DNA from: JAYFRE01 sp034926235
Lineage (GTDB): Bacteria > Pseudomonadota > Alphaproteobacteria > Rhodospirillales > Magnetospirillaceae
Reading direction: 5' to 3'
Assembly: GCA_034926235.1 (NCBI GenBank)
Contig: JAYFRE010000037.1
Location: forward strand, 1 to 9,299
DNA length: 9,299 bases
In this document: positions 1 through 6,177 of the stretch, piece after piece
Numbering within the stretch: position 1 is the first letter of the stretch
Layout of the letters: each line of letters starts with the position of its first letter
Notes under the pieces: generated by a model
Told to the model about the DNA's origin: nothing
Databases searched by the model: none
The model's input: only the letters and a program-made list of their open reading frames with translations
Translations under genes and position numbers: made by a program

Positions 1-980
1 CCGTGGGCGGCGCGGCGGCGCGCGGTGTGGTGGCCGCCGCCAGTTACGAAGCTCGCGCCTTTGGCGTGCGTTCAGCGCTGCCCTCGGTTACGGCGCGGCG
101 GCGCTGTCCGGATCTGATCTTCGTTGCGCCGCGTTTCGACGTCTACCGCGCGGTGTCGGCCCAAATCAGGGCGATTTTCGCCGAACATACGGCGCTGATC
201 GAACCCTTGTCCCTCGACGAGGCCTATCTGGACGTGACCGAGAATATCCGCAACATCCCGGTGGCGACGACGTTGGCGCGGATGATCCGCGACGAGATCA
301 AGGCCGAGACCGGCCTGAACGCCTCGGCGGGGATTTCTTACAATAAATTCCTGGCGAAGATGGCGAGCGATCTGAACAAGCCGAACGGTCAGGCGGTGAT
401 TACGCCCAGGATGGGGCCCGGTTTCGTCGAATCATTGCCGGTGGGGAAATTCCACGGCATCGGTCCGGCGACGGCGGCGAAAATGGGCCGGTTGGGAATC
501 GCGACCGGGGCCGATCTGAAGGCAAAATCGCTGGATTTCCTGCAACAGCATTTCGGCAAATCGGGGCTCTGGTATTACGGGATCGCGCGCGCCATCGACG
601 AACGACCGGTCGAACCGCACCGGCCGCGCAAATCGATCGGGACCGAGGATACGTTCGAGCACGATATCGCCGATCTGGAACAAGTGCGGCGCGAGATCGC
701 GCCGCTGGTGGCGAAAGTCTGGCGTCAGGGCGTGGCCAAGGGGCTGCATGGCCGGACCCTGACCGTGAAAGTCAAATATGCCGATTTCCAGCAAATCACC
801 CGCAGCCGCACAGCCGCGGTCCCGTTCGCGGATGCGGCGGAGATCGAGGCGCTGGCGCTGGCGCTGATCGAGCCTTTATTCCCGGTCGAAAAGCCGATCC
901 GGCTGTTGGGAGTTACGCTGTCCTCGTTGGATGACGCGCCGGATGCGCCCGACGACGCGGCGCAGCTCGCCTTCTGGTGA
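1..980 (+). CDS. dinB: DNA polymerase IV (Y-family translesion polymerase), 5'-truncated by window edge
   Basis: Error-prone DNA polymerase that copies past lesions in the cytoplasm and works on the sliding clamp. The visible part begins inside the palm/fingers region at the family motif RGVVAAASYEARAFGVRSA (from about base 21). The catalytic pair D-E of SLDEAYLDVTE lies at bases 216-221. A little-finger domain follows, roughly bases 650-920. The first roughly 60 residues, with the first metal-binding Asp of the DxDxFF motif, lie outside the window, so the GTG at base 3 is an internal Val codon and not the start. The protein ends in QLAFW, which resembles the QLxLF beta-clamp-binding peptide found at DinB C-termini. 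The gene ends tail-to-tail with the Anbu gene, 3 bases apart, and I see no clear terminator between them. The family assignment is firm; completeness upstream cannot be judged. Confidence 0.96.
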   Translation, partial: VGGAAARGVVAAASYEARAFGVRSALPSVTARRRCPDLIFVAPRFDVYRAVSAQIRAIFAEHTALIEPLSLDEAYLDVTENIRNIPVATTLARMIRDEIKAETGLNASAGISYNKFLAKMASDLNKPNGQAVITPRMGPGFVESLPVGKFHGIGPATAAKMGRLGIATGADLKAKSLDFLQQHFGKSGLWYYGIARAIDERPVEPHRPRKSIGTEDTFEHDIADLEQVRREIAPLVAKVWRQGVAKGLHGRTLTVKVKYADFQQITRSRTAAVPFADAAEIEALALALIEPLFPVEKPIRLLGVTLSSLDDAPDAPDDAAQLAFW

Positions 981-983
981 TTT

Positions 984-1778
984 TCAGCCCGTATGTCCGA
1001 TGGACGGGATGGAGCCGGCATGGGCTTCCTGGGCTGTTTCCAGTGTTGCCGCCCAGTCCGGATTGGGCAGGGTCAGGAAAAGGGTGCGCAGCCCATTCCC
1101 CCAAACCTGTCCCAATCGGGTGAAATAGGGGTCGGTGGTTTCAAAGGAACGGCGCATCGAGACGGTGAAGGCGTCGGTGAAGCAGATCGTCAGATCGAGC
1201 GGCAGGCCCACGGACAGATTGGCACGGATGGTCGAATCGAACGAGACCAGGCCGCATTTGGCGGCGTCGAGCAGCGGCATCTCCGGACGCAGCACCCGTT
1301 CCAGGATCGGTTTGCCATATTTGGTTTCGCCGATCTGGAAATAGGGCGTCTCGCGCGAAGCTTCGATGAAATTGCCGGCGCTGTAGATGTGGAACAGCCG
1401 CGGCGCTTCGCCTTTGATCTGGCCGCCCAGGATGAAGGAGGCGGCGAATTCCACCCCTTGCGCGGCCAGGGCGTTTCCGTCCTGATCATGGACTTCGCGC
1501 AGGACGCGTCCGATCAGGCGTGCGGCCTCGAACAGGCTGGGGGCGGCGTAGAGGCTGCGTTCCCGGTCGGTTTCTGCCAGCCGTTCGGTCAGCAGCGAAA
1601 TCACCGATTGGGTGATCGCCAGATTGCCGGCGGACAAAAGCACCAGCACGCGATCCTCGGCACCGTCAAAAAGGAAGGTCTTGCGAAAGGTCGCGACGCT
1701 ATCGACGCCGGCATTGGTCCGGGAATCGGACAGGAAGACAAGCCCTTCGTCCAGGCGCATGCCCAGGCAATAACTCAT
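984..1778 (-). CDS. anbu: Anbu-type proteasome-like peptidase (Ntn hydrolase)
   Basis: A 264-residue protein of the Anbu family (COG3484, predicted proteasome-type protease), a bacterial relative of HslV and the proteasome beta subunit. It starts MSYCLGM with no propeptide, so removal of Met exposes Ser1 as the likely N-terminal nucleophile. Counting from that Ser, Asp17 and Arg19 lie in the motif SDSRTNAGVD and Lys32 in FRK, matching the Thr1/Asp17/Lys33 layout of proteasomal active sites. The central AGNLAITQSV and GGQIKGE stretches are also typical of the family. The ATG has a CGGAG ribosome site 7 bases upstream (1786-1790). It is the last gene of a four-gene operon, 13 bases after the transglutaminase-like gene. 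Known Anbu proteins form ring-like or helical oligomers and no physiological substrate is established. Family call is strong; proteolytic activity is inferred. Confidence 0.93.
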   Translation of the reverse strand: MSYCLGMRLDEGLVFLSDSRTNAGVDSVATFRKTFLFDGAEDRVLVLLSAGNLAITQSVISLLTERLAETDRERSLYAAPSLFEAARLIGRVLREVHDQDGNALAAQGVEFAASFILGGQIKGEAPRLFHIYSAGNFIEASRETPYFQIGETKYGKPILERVLRPEMPLLDAAKCGLVSFDSTIRANLSVGLPLDLTICFTDAFTVSMRRSFETTDPYFTRLGQVWGNGLRTLFLTLPNPDWAATLETAQEAHAGSIPSIGHTG

Positions 1779-1791
1779 GAAGACGCTCCGT

Positions 1792-2589
1792 TCACTGGAT
1801 CTGGCGCACCTGGACCGCGACCGATATCTCCTCGCTGCCGCCGCCGATGCGCACGCCGATTACCGGGGCCACGGCGGCATAGTCGGGGCCGATCGCCAGG
1901 CGGACATAGGAATCGGTGGCCGATTGGCGGTTGACGGCGTCGAAGCTGACCCAGCCCAGATCGGCGATATAGGCTTCCGCCCAGGCATGGGTGGCGATGT
2001 CGCCCTGGCCTGCCGCCAGATAGCCGGAAACATAGCGGCAGGGCAAGCCGATGACGCGGCAGGCGGCGATGAAGATGTGGGTATGGTCCTGGCAGACGCC
2101 TTTTCCCTTGGCGAAAGCGGCCTCGGCCGGGGTGGCGGCGGTAGTGTGGCCGGGCTCGAAAGCAACTGCGTCGGCCTGAGCCAGCATCATCGCATGCAGG
2201 GCGCCGATCGCGCCCGTTTGCGCAAGTTGGGCCGCGAAAGGCCGGGCGAAGGCGGCGATCGCATCGGATGCGCGGGTCAGTTCCGTTTCACGCAGGAACA
2301 TGTCCGGCGGCAGGCCGTCGTCGAGTTGCAGAACGCCGGCCGTATCGCGGGTCGAAACGACGCCTTCGACCTTTATGGTCAGGGTGTCGTGACTGTCGGA
2401 TTCGGTGGCGAGATGGACGATGTTGCCATAGCCGTCGGTCCATTCCCGCAGATGTTCCGGTCCGCTGATCGACCAGCTTTCGACCCGTTGGCAGCGGTCA
2501 GCGCGTGGCGTCAGCCGCAGATATTGGATGCTGCGCCGCGCTGCGTCCGACAGCGAATAAATGGTTTCGTGAGAAATTTGCAGCCGCAT
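1792..2589 (-). CDS. Transglutaminase-like cysteine enzyme of the Anbu cluster
   Basis: A 265-residue protein with an N-terminal bacterial transglutaminase beta domain (about residues 1-80) and a transglutaminase-like papain-fold core (about 150-225). The catalytic triad is complete: Cys166 in GKGVCQDHTH, His201 in THAWAEAYI and Asp217 in WVSFDAVN. There is no signal peptide, so it should be cytoplasmic. Papain-fold members of this type may act as peptidases, amidases or acyl-transferases, and the sequence does not say which. The start lies 2 bases after the stop of the alpha-E gene. The AGGA just before the ATG is too close to be a good ribosome site, which suggests translational coupling. 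Its place between the alpha-E and Anbu genes is the standard arrangement of the cluster, where it is predicted to make, transfer or remove a peptide attached by the ATP-grasp partner. Confidence 0.93.
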   Translation of the reverse strand: MRLQISHETIYSLSDAARRSIQYLRLTPRADRCQRVESWSISGPEHLREWTDGYGNIVHLATESDSHDTLTIKVEGVVSTRDTAGVLQLDDGLPPDMFLRETELTRASDAIAAFARPFAAQLAQTGAIGALHAMMLAQADAVAFEPGHTTAATPAEAAFAKGKGVCQDHTHIFIAACRVIGLPCRYVSGYLAAGQGDIATHAWAEAYIADLGWVSFDAVNRQSATDSYVRLAIGPDYAAVAPVIGVRIGGGSEEISVAVQVRQIQ

Positions 2590-2591
2590 TC

Positions 2592-3533
2592 CTACTGCAC
2601 CATCATGAAGTCGCGCTGAATCTGGGCTGAGATGTTGTCCAGTTCTTTCGAGAAGTCGAGAAGAAAGGCGTGCAATCCGACACGCCGGACATGACCGATT
2701 TGGACCATTTGCAGGCGGTATTGCAGTTCATACGCGGCCTTGAGCGATTCCGCCGCCGGATTGAGCACGCGCAGCGAATTGACAATTTCGTCCACCGCGC
2801 CGCGCAAGGAACGGGGCACGGCGCTATGCAGGATCATCAATTCGGCGATGCGGGCGAAATCGAGATTGCTGGCGAAGGTCTCGCGGTAGGCGCGGTAGGA
2901 GCCAAGCGCCTTCAACAGGGCGGTGCCTTCGTAATATTCCCGCACCCGGCTTGCCGAATCGTCGTTCTGGCCCGGACGTTCCGGCTGCGAGGCCAGGAAT
3001 CGGGCGGTATGATCGCCGCGTTCGAGATAAAGCCCGAGATTGGCGAAGTGCAACCCTTCGTCCCGGCGCATCGATCCGAACAGCGCGCCCCGGAACAGGA
3101 AACATCGTTCGGTCAGCCAGTCGAGATGATCGTCGATGGCGCTTTGCTGCAAGGAATCGTAATGCAGGTCCTTGATCGCCAGCCAGGTTTTGTTGATGCC
3201 CTCCCAGACCTCGTTGGTGAGCAAATGGCGGGTGGCGCGGGCGCATTCCCGCGCCCGCGCCAAGACCGATTTGACGCTGGCGGGATTGTCGCGGTCGAGC
3301 AGCATATAGGCCATCACCCGGCCGCTGCTGATCTGTTCGTAGCGGTCGAGAAAATCGTTCATGCGTCCGGTCAGCAGCAAGGGTCTGGCCCAAACGGTAT
3401 CGTCGCCCGATCCTTCGGCGGATTCGATCAGCAGCGCGGTCAGCGCGGTGGCGCAAAGCAGCCGCACGGTATCTTCGACGCGTTCGACATAACGCGCCAT
3501 CCAGAAAATATTGTCAGCGGCGCGCCCGAGCAT
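2592..3533 (-). CDS. Alpha-E domain protein (DUF403) of the Anbu cluster
   Basis: A 313-residue all-helical alpha-E family protein. The family signature is at the N-terminus, LGRAADNIFWMARYVERVED (residues 2-21). A second, related copy, LYLERGDHTARFL, sits at about 168-180; the repeated Y-x-E-R-x-(E/D)-x-T-x-R pattern suggests an internal duplication. No signal peptide or membrane segment is visible. The biochemical role is not established; alpha-E proteins almost always accompany circularly permuted ATP-grasp proteins and are fused to them in some genomes, so a subunit or partner role is the best inference. The start overlaps the end of the ATP-grasp gene by 20 bases, with GGAG about 8 bases upstream of the ATG, so the two are probably translated together. 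Confidence 0.93.
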   Translation of the reverse strand: MLGRAADNIFWMARYVERVEDTVRLLCATALTALLIESAEGSGDDTVWARPLLLTGRMNDFLDRYEQISSGRVMAYMLLDRDNPASVKSVLARARECARATRHLLTNEVWEGINKTWLAIKDLHYDSLQQSAIDDHLDWLTERCFLFRGALFGSMRRDEGLHFANLGLYLERGDHTARFLASQPERPGQNDDSASRVREYYEGTALLKALGSYRAYRETFASNLDFARIAELMILHSAVPRSLRGAVDEIVNSLRVLNPAAESLKAAYELQYRLQMVQIGHVRRVGLHAFLLDFSKELDNISAQIQRDFMMVQ

Positions 3534-4950
3534 TCGGCTTCTCCAACACCCATGTGTCCTTGGTTCCGCCGCCCTGGGAGGAATTCACCACCAGAGAACC
3601 CTTGCGCATGGCGACGCGGGTCAGCCCGCCCGGAACCACTTGCGTCGTCGTGCCCGACAGCACGAACGGTCTTAAATCGACATGGCGGGGGGCGATTCCC
3701 TGATCGACGAAGGTCGGGCAGGTGGATAGGGCCAGTGTCGGCTGGGCGATGAAACCGTCCGGATGAGCGGTGATTTTGGTGCGAAAAGCGTCGATCTCCG
3801 CCTTGCTGGCGGCGGGACCGACCAGCATGCCGTAGCCGCCCGAACCGTGAACTTCCTTGACCACCAATTCGGGTAGATGTTCGAGCGTGTAAGCCAGATC
3901 GCTGGGTTTGCGCAGGGTGTAGGTGGGGACGTTCTTCAAGATCGGTTCGCGGCCGAGATAAAAGCGGATGATCTCGGGCATGTAGGCATAGATCGCTTTG
4001 TCGTCGGCGATGCCGGAACCGATCGCGTTGCATACCGTCACCCGGCCCATGCGGTAAGCGGCCATCAGGCCGGGCACGCCCAGGGTGGAATCGCCGCGGA
4101 AGGTCAGCGGGTCCAGGAAATCGTCGTCGATGCGCCGATAGATCACATGGACCGGTTTCGGTCCCCGGGTGGTGCGCATGAAGACATAGCCGTCATCGAC
4201 GAACAGATCCTGGCCTTCGACCAGCTCGATCCCCATTTCCTGGGCCAGGAAAGCGTGTTCGAAATAAGCGCTGTTGTACTGGCCTGGGGTCAGCAGCACC
4301 ACGGTCGGGTCGTCCACTCCCCTGGGGGCAACCGAGCGCAAGGTCGCTTGCAGCAATTCCGGATAATGGCTGACCGGCGCAACCGAATGCGCGCTGAAAA
4401 GATCCGGGAACAGCCGCATCATCGCCTGGCGGTTTTCCAGCATGTAGGAAACGCCCGACGGGGTGCGCGCATTGTCTTCCAGCACATAGAAGGTTTCGGC
4501 GTCGATGCGCACGATGTCCACGCCTGAAACATGGGCATAGACCGAACGCGGCACCTTCAACCCCAGCATTTCGGGCCTGAAAGCGTCGTTAGTGAGCACC
4601 AGTTCAGGCGGAATGCGGCCGGAACGCAGGATTTCCTGATCGTTATAGACATCGGTGATAAAGGCGTTGAGCGCGTCGATGCGCTGGATCACGCCGCTTT
4701 CGACGATGTCCCATTCTTCAGCTGACAGGATGCGCGGCACGATGTCGAACGGGATCAAGCGTTCGACGCCGCCTTCCTCGCCATAGACATTGAAGGTGAT
4801 GCCGACGGTGCGGAACAGGGAATTCGCCTGATCGTGACGTTGCTGCAGGATATCTTGCGGGATCGAATGCAGCCAGGAAGCATATTGCTTGTAAGCCGGG
4901 CGGACGCTGCCGTCGTTATGCATCTCGTCGAAGAAAACGGGCTGCTTCAC
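3514..4950 (-). CDS. Circularly permuted ATP-grasp type 2 protein (predicted amide/peptide ligase)
   Basis: A 478-residue protein of the CP_ATPgrasp_2 family (formerly DUF404/DUF407), close to the usual family length. Family landmarks are LEDNARTPSGVSYMLENR (residues 157-174), the ATP-binding lysine and glycine-rich loop KEVHGSGGYGM (365-375), the acidic/basic RHVDLRPF (422-429) and the late VVNSSQGGGTKDTW (454-467), whose Asn and Asp/Arg partners fit Mg-ATP binding. The fold predicts ATP-dependent formation of an amide bond between a carboxylate and an amine, in the cytoplasm; substrate unknown. It is the first gene of the four-gene operon. The GTG start is supported by GGAGG (4957-4961) at 6 bases; the next in-frame ATG, at residue 10, has no comparable site. 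The overlap with the alpha-E gene is 20 bases. Confidence 0.93.
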   Translation of the reverse strand: MKQPVFFDEMHNDGSVRPAYKQYASWLHSIPQDILQQRHDQANSLFRTVGITFNVYGEEGGVERLIPFDIVPRILSAEEWDIVESGVIQRIDALNAFITDVYNDQEILRSGRIPPELVLTNDAFRPEMLGLKVPRSVYAHVSGVDIVRIDAETFYVLEDNARTPSGVSYMLENRQAMMRLFPDLFSAHSVAPVSHYPELLQATLRSVAPRGVDDPTVVLLTPGQYNSAYFEHAFLAQEMGIELVEGQDLFVDDGYVFMRTTRGPKPVHVIYRRIDDDFLDPLTFRGDSTLGVPGLMAAYRMGRVTVCNAIGSGIADDKAIYAYMPEIIRFYLGREPILKNVPTYTLRKPSDLAYTLEHLPELVVKEVHGSGGYGMLVGPAASKAEIDAFRTKITAHPDGFIAQPTLALSTCPTFVDQGIAPRHVDLRPFVLSGTTTQVVPGGLTRVAMRKGSLVVNSSQGGGTKDTWVLEKPNARARR

Positions 4951-4956
4951 GAGAAT

Positions 4957-4961
4957 CCTCC
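4957..4961 (-). promoter_or_regulatory. Strong ribosome binding site fixing the GTG start of the ATP-grasp gene
   Basis: On the minus strand this reads GGAGG, 6 bases before the GTG at 4948-4950. It is the best-placed Shine-Dalgarno sequence of the operon and decides in favour of the GTG over the ATG nine codons downstream. Confidence 0.75.
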
Positions 4962-4980
4962 GCGTTGCCTGGGATAAAAC

Positions 4981-4996
4981 CCCTGCAAATTCAGGG
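4981..4996 (-). repeat. Small inverted repeat in the leader of the ATP-grasp gene
   Basis: CCCTG and CAGGG form a perfect 5-bp stem around a 6-base loop, about 30 bases upstream of the GTG start. On the minus strand it is followed by GTTTT. It could be an operator half-site pair or a small leader hairpin. At this length it could also occur by chance. Confidence 0.35.
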
Positions 4997-5200
4997 CCAT
5001 TCTACATAAGACGCGATGCCGGAGGAAAAAACGAGAGAGAAAGGGCGGAGAATGGCGCGGAAATGGTCATTTGCCTGATTTTAGTTCATTTCAGCGGCAA
5101 TTAGACGGAATAGGTGCGCCGTCCGAATGGTCCATACCTTTGCACGGTCTTCTCACTGCGGCCTCTTTTGGCTTATTCTATCGAAAAACAGGGGTGGTAA

Positions 5201-5218
5201 GCGTTTGTTGTAAAACGC
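5201..5218 (+). repeat. Inverted repeat upstream of the binding-protein gene
   Basis: GCGTTT and AAACGC form a perfect 6-bp stem with a 6-base loop, ending 38 bases before the GTG start. The position suits a regulator-binding palindrome or a leader hairpin. It is not followed by a T-run, so it does not look like a terminator. Confidence 0.4.
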
Positions 5219-5256
5219 GATGACAGAAACATCCTCCCCTTCTTGAGCAGGAAAAA

Positions 5257-6177
5257 GTGTTTAGCCGCGCCCAAATAGAAACGGAGCCTGGACGAAGGAG
5301 GCATGGAAGGACGATAGCGTTCGCAGGTGCGGCGCTGATTTCCCTCTTGTTGGGGACATCGGCAGAGGCGGAAACCTTCGTCATGCAGAACGAGCCGCAT
5401 CTCCGCCATGCCCGGGAACTGGTGCTGGCGGCCCTGGATGCGGCGGGTATGAAGGCGGATTTCAGGGACGCGCCGATCGGCAATGAACGGCGCAACATGT
5501 TCATGATGAGCGAGGGGCAGACGCATCTGGACATGATGCCGGCAACGCCGGAGCGGCTGAAACTGGTGGCGGAAGGGCGGCTGCGCATGATCCCGATTCC
5601 GCTCGACCGGGGGATGCTCGGCTATCGGGTCAATTTCGTGCTGCGATCTCAACAGGACAAGCTGGCTCATGTCCGAACGGCGGCTGATCTTGCGGCGTTT
5701 ACCATTGGACAGAATGTGGGATGGATGGACACCGCCATCTATCGCGCGGCGGGTATCCCGACCAAAGATGTCAAGGATTGGGCCAATGGCGAATTCGCCC
5801 AGCCGATGGAGGCGGGATATATCGATCTTTTTCCGCTCGGGTTGGAAGAATCTCTCGATTACTTCCTGAAGCATGTCCAAGAGCGCTATCCGCAACTGAC
5901 CGTGGATTCCCATATCCTGGTGCATTATCCATGGTTCCGCTTCGTCTGGGTGTCGCCCAAGGCCGATGCAGATGCGCTTTACGAAGCCTTGCAGCGCGGA
6001 TTCGACATCCTGGTGGCGAACGGGCGGTTTCTGGAGATCTGGAACAGCCACAACAGGCGGCTGCCGGCGCATGAATTCGTCCGGCGCACGGTCATCGAGA
6101 TTCCCAATCCCTTCTACGACCATCATCTGGTGCCGCTGCGCTACCGCCCCCTCTTGATCCGGCTGGGGGCGAAATGA
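5257..6177 (+). CDS. Secreted periplasmic substrate-binding-type protein (SBP family 3-like)
   Basis: A 306-residue protein with a signal peptide: basic region RRRHGR (residues 13-18), hydrophobic stretch about 20-33, and an AEA cleavage site after residue 38. There is no lipobox Cys, so the mature protein should be free in the periplasm. The remaining 268 residues resemble bacterial solute-binding proteins of the amino-acid type (bilobal; for example the FRDAPIGNERRNMFMM and GQNVGWMDTAIY segments), but I cannot name the ligand. No permease or ATPase gene is adjacent. The stop overlaps by ATGA the start of a membrane-bound diguanylate cyclase, so it is more likely a sensory binding protein than a transporter component. 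The start is the only available one, a GTG with AGGA 4 bases upstream (5249-5252); this spacing is short, so the start is less certain than the gene. Confidence 0.82.
   Translation: MFSRAQIETEPGRRRHGRTIAFAGAALISLLLGTSAEAETFVMQNEPHLRHARELVLAALDAAGMKADFRDAPIGNERRNMFMMSEGQTHLDMMPATPERLKLVAEGRLRMIPIPLDRGMLGYRVNFVLRSQQDKLAHVRTAADLAAFTIGQNVGWMDTAIYRAAGIPTKDVKDWANGEFAQPMEAGYIDLFPLGLEESLDYFLKHVQERYPQLTVDSHILVHYPWFRFVWVSPKADADALYEALQRGFDILVANGRFLEIWNSHNRRLPAHEFVRRTVIEIPNPFYDHHLVPLRYRPLLIRLGAK

Larger units (their letters stand above)
4951..5256. promoter_or_regulatory. Divergent intergenic region between the Anbu operon and the sensor/cyclase pair
   Basis: The only sizeable non-coding stretch (306 bases), visibly more AT-rich than the genes around it. 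It must hold the promoter of the minus-strand Anbu operon and probably that of the plus-strand binding-protein/cyclase pair. Possible -10 hexamers on the minus strand are TAAAAT (5078-5083) and TAGAAT (4999-5004), but neither has a good -35 box at normal spacing. On the plus strand I see only weak matches such as TATTCT at 5174-5179. Two perfect short hairpins (4981-4996 and 5201-5218) lie close to the two start codons. I find no gene and no RNA family I recognise. Confidence 0.6.

Noticed and set aside
972..1012. Bidirectional terminator between dinB and the Anbu gene
   Set aside because: Only a weak CCCGT/ACGGG pairing is present, inside the Anbu coding end, without a T-run following a GC-rich stem.
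993..3752. Long plus-strand open frames (313, 280 and 360 codons) opposite the Anbu operon
   Set aside because: They lie antisense to genes with clear family motifs and catalytic residues, have low-complexity Gly/Gln/Ala-rich translations, and resemble no family. Long antisense frames are expected in GC-rich DNA.
5128..5144. Sigma-54-like promoter (TGG ... TTGCA) in the divergent gap
   Set aside because: The distance between the GG and GC elements is one base longer than the strict sigma-54 spacing, and the first element is degenerate.
5220..5246. Possible 8-codon leader peptide (MTETSSPS) ending 10 bases before the GTG start
   Set aside because: There is no ribosome site before its ATG and no run of regulatory codons, so it is likely chance.
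5295..5305. Very strong AAGGAGG followed by ATG inside the start of the binding-protein gene
   Set aside because: The ATG is only 1 base away and opens a 4-codon frame. No usual in-frame start of the binding protein lies at a working distance. The same bases encode the arginines of the signal peptide, which explains the purine run.
5173..6126. 317-codon minus-strand frame opposite the binding-protein gene
   Set aside because: The plus-strand frame has a signal peptide, a solute-binding-type sequence and a 4-base overlap with the cyclase; the antisense product shows no recognisable domain.
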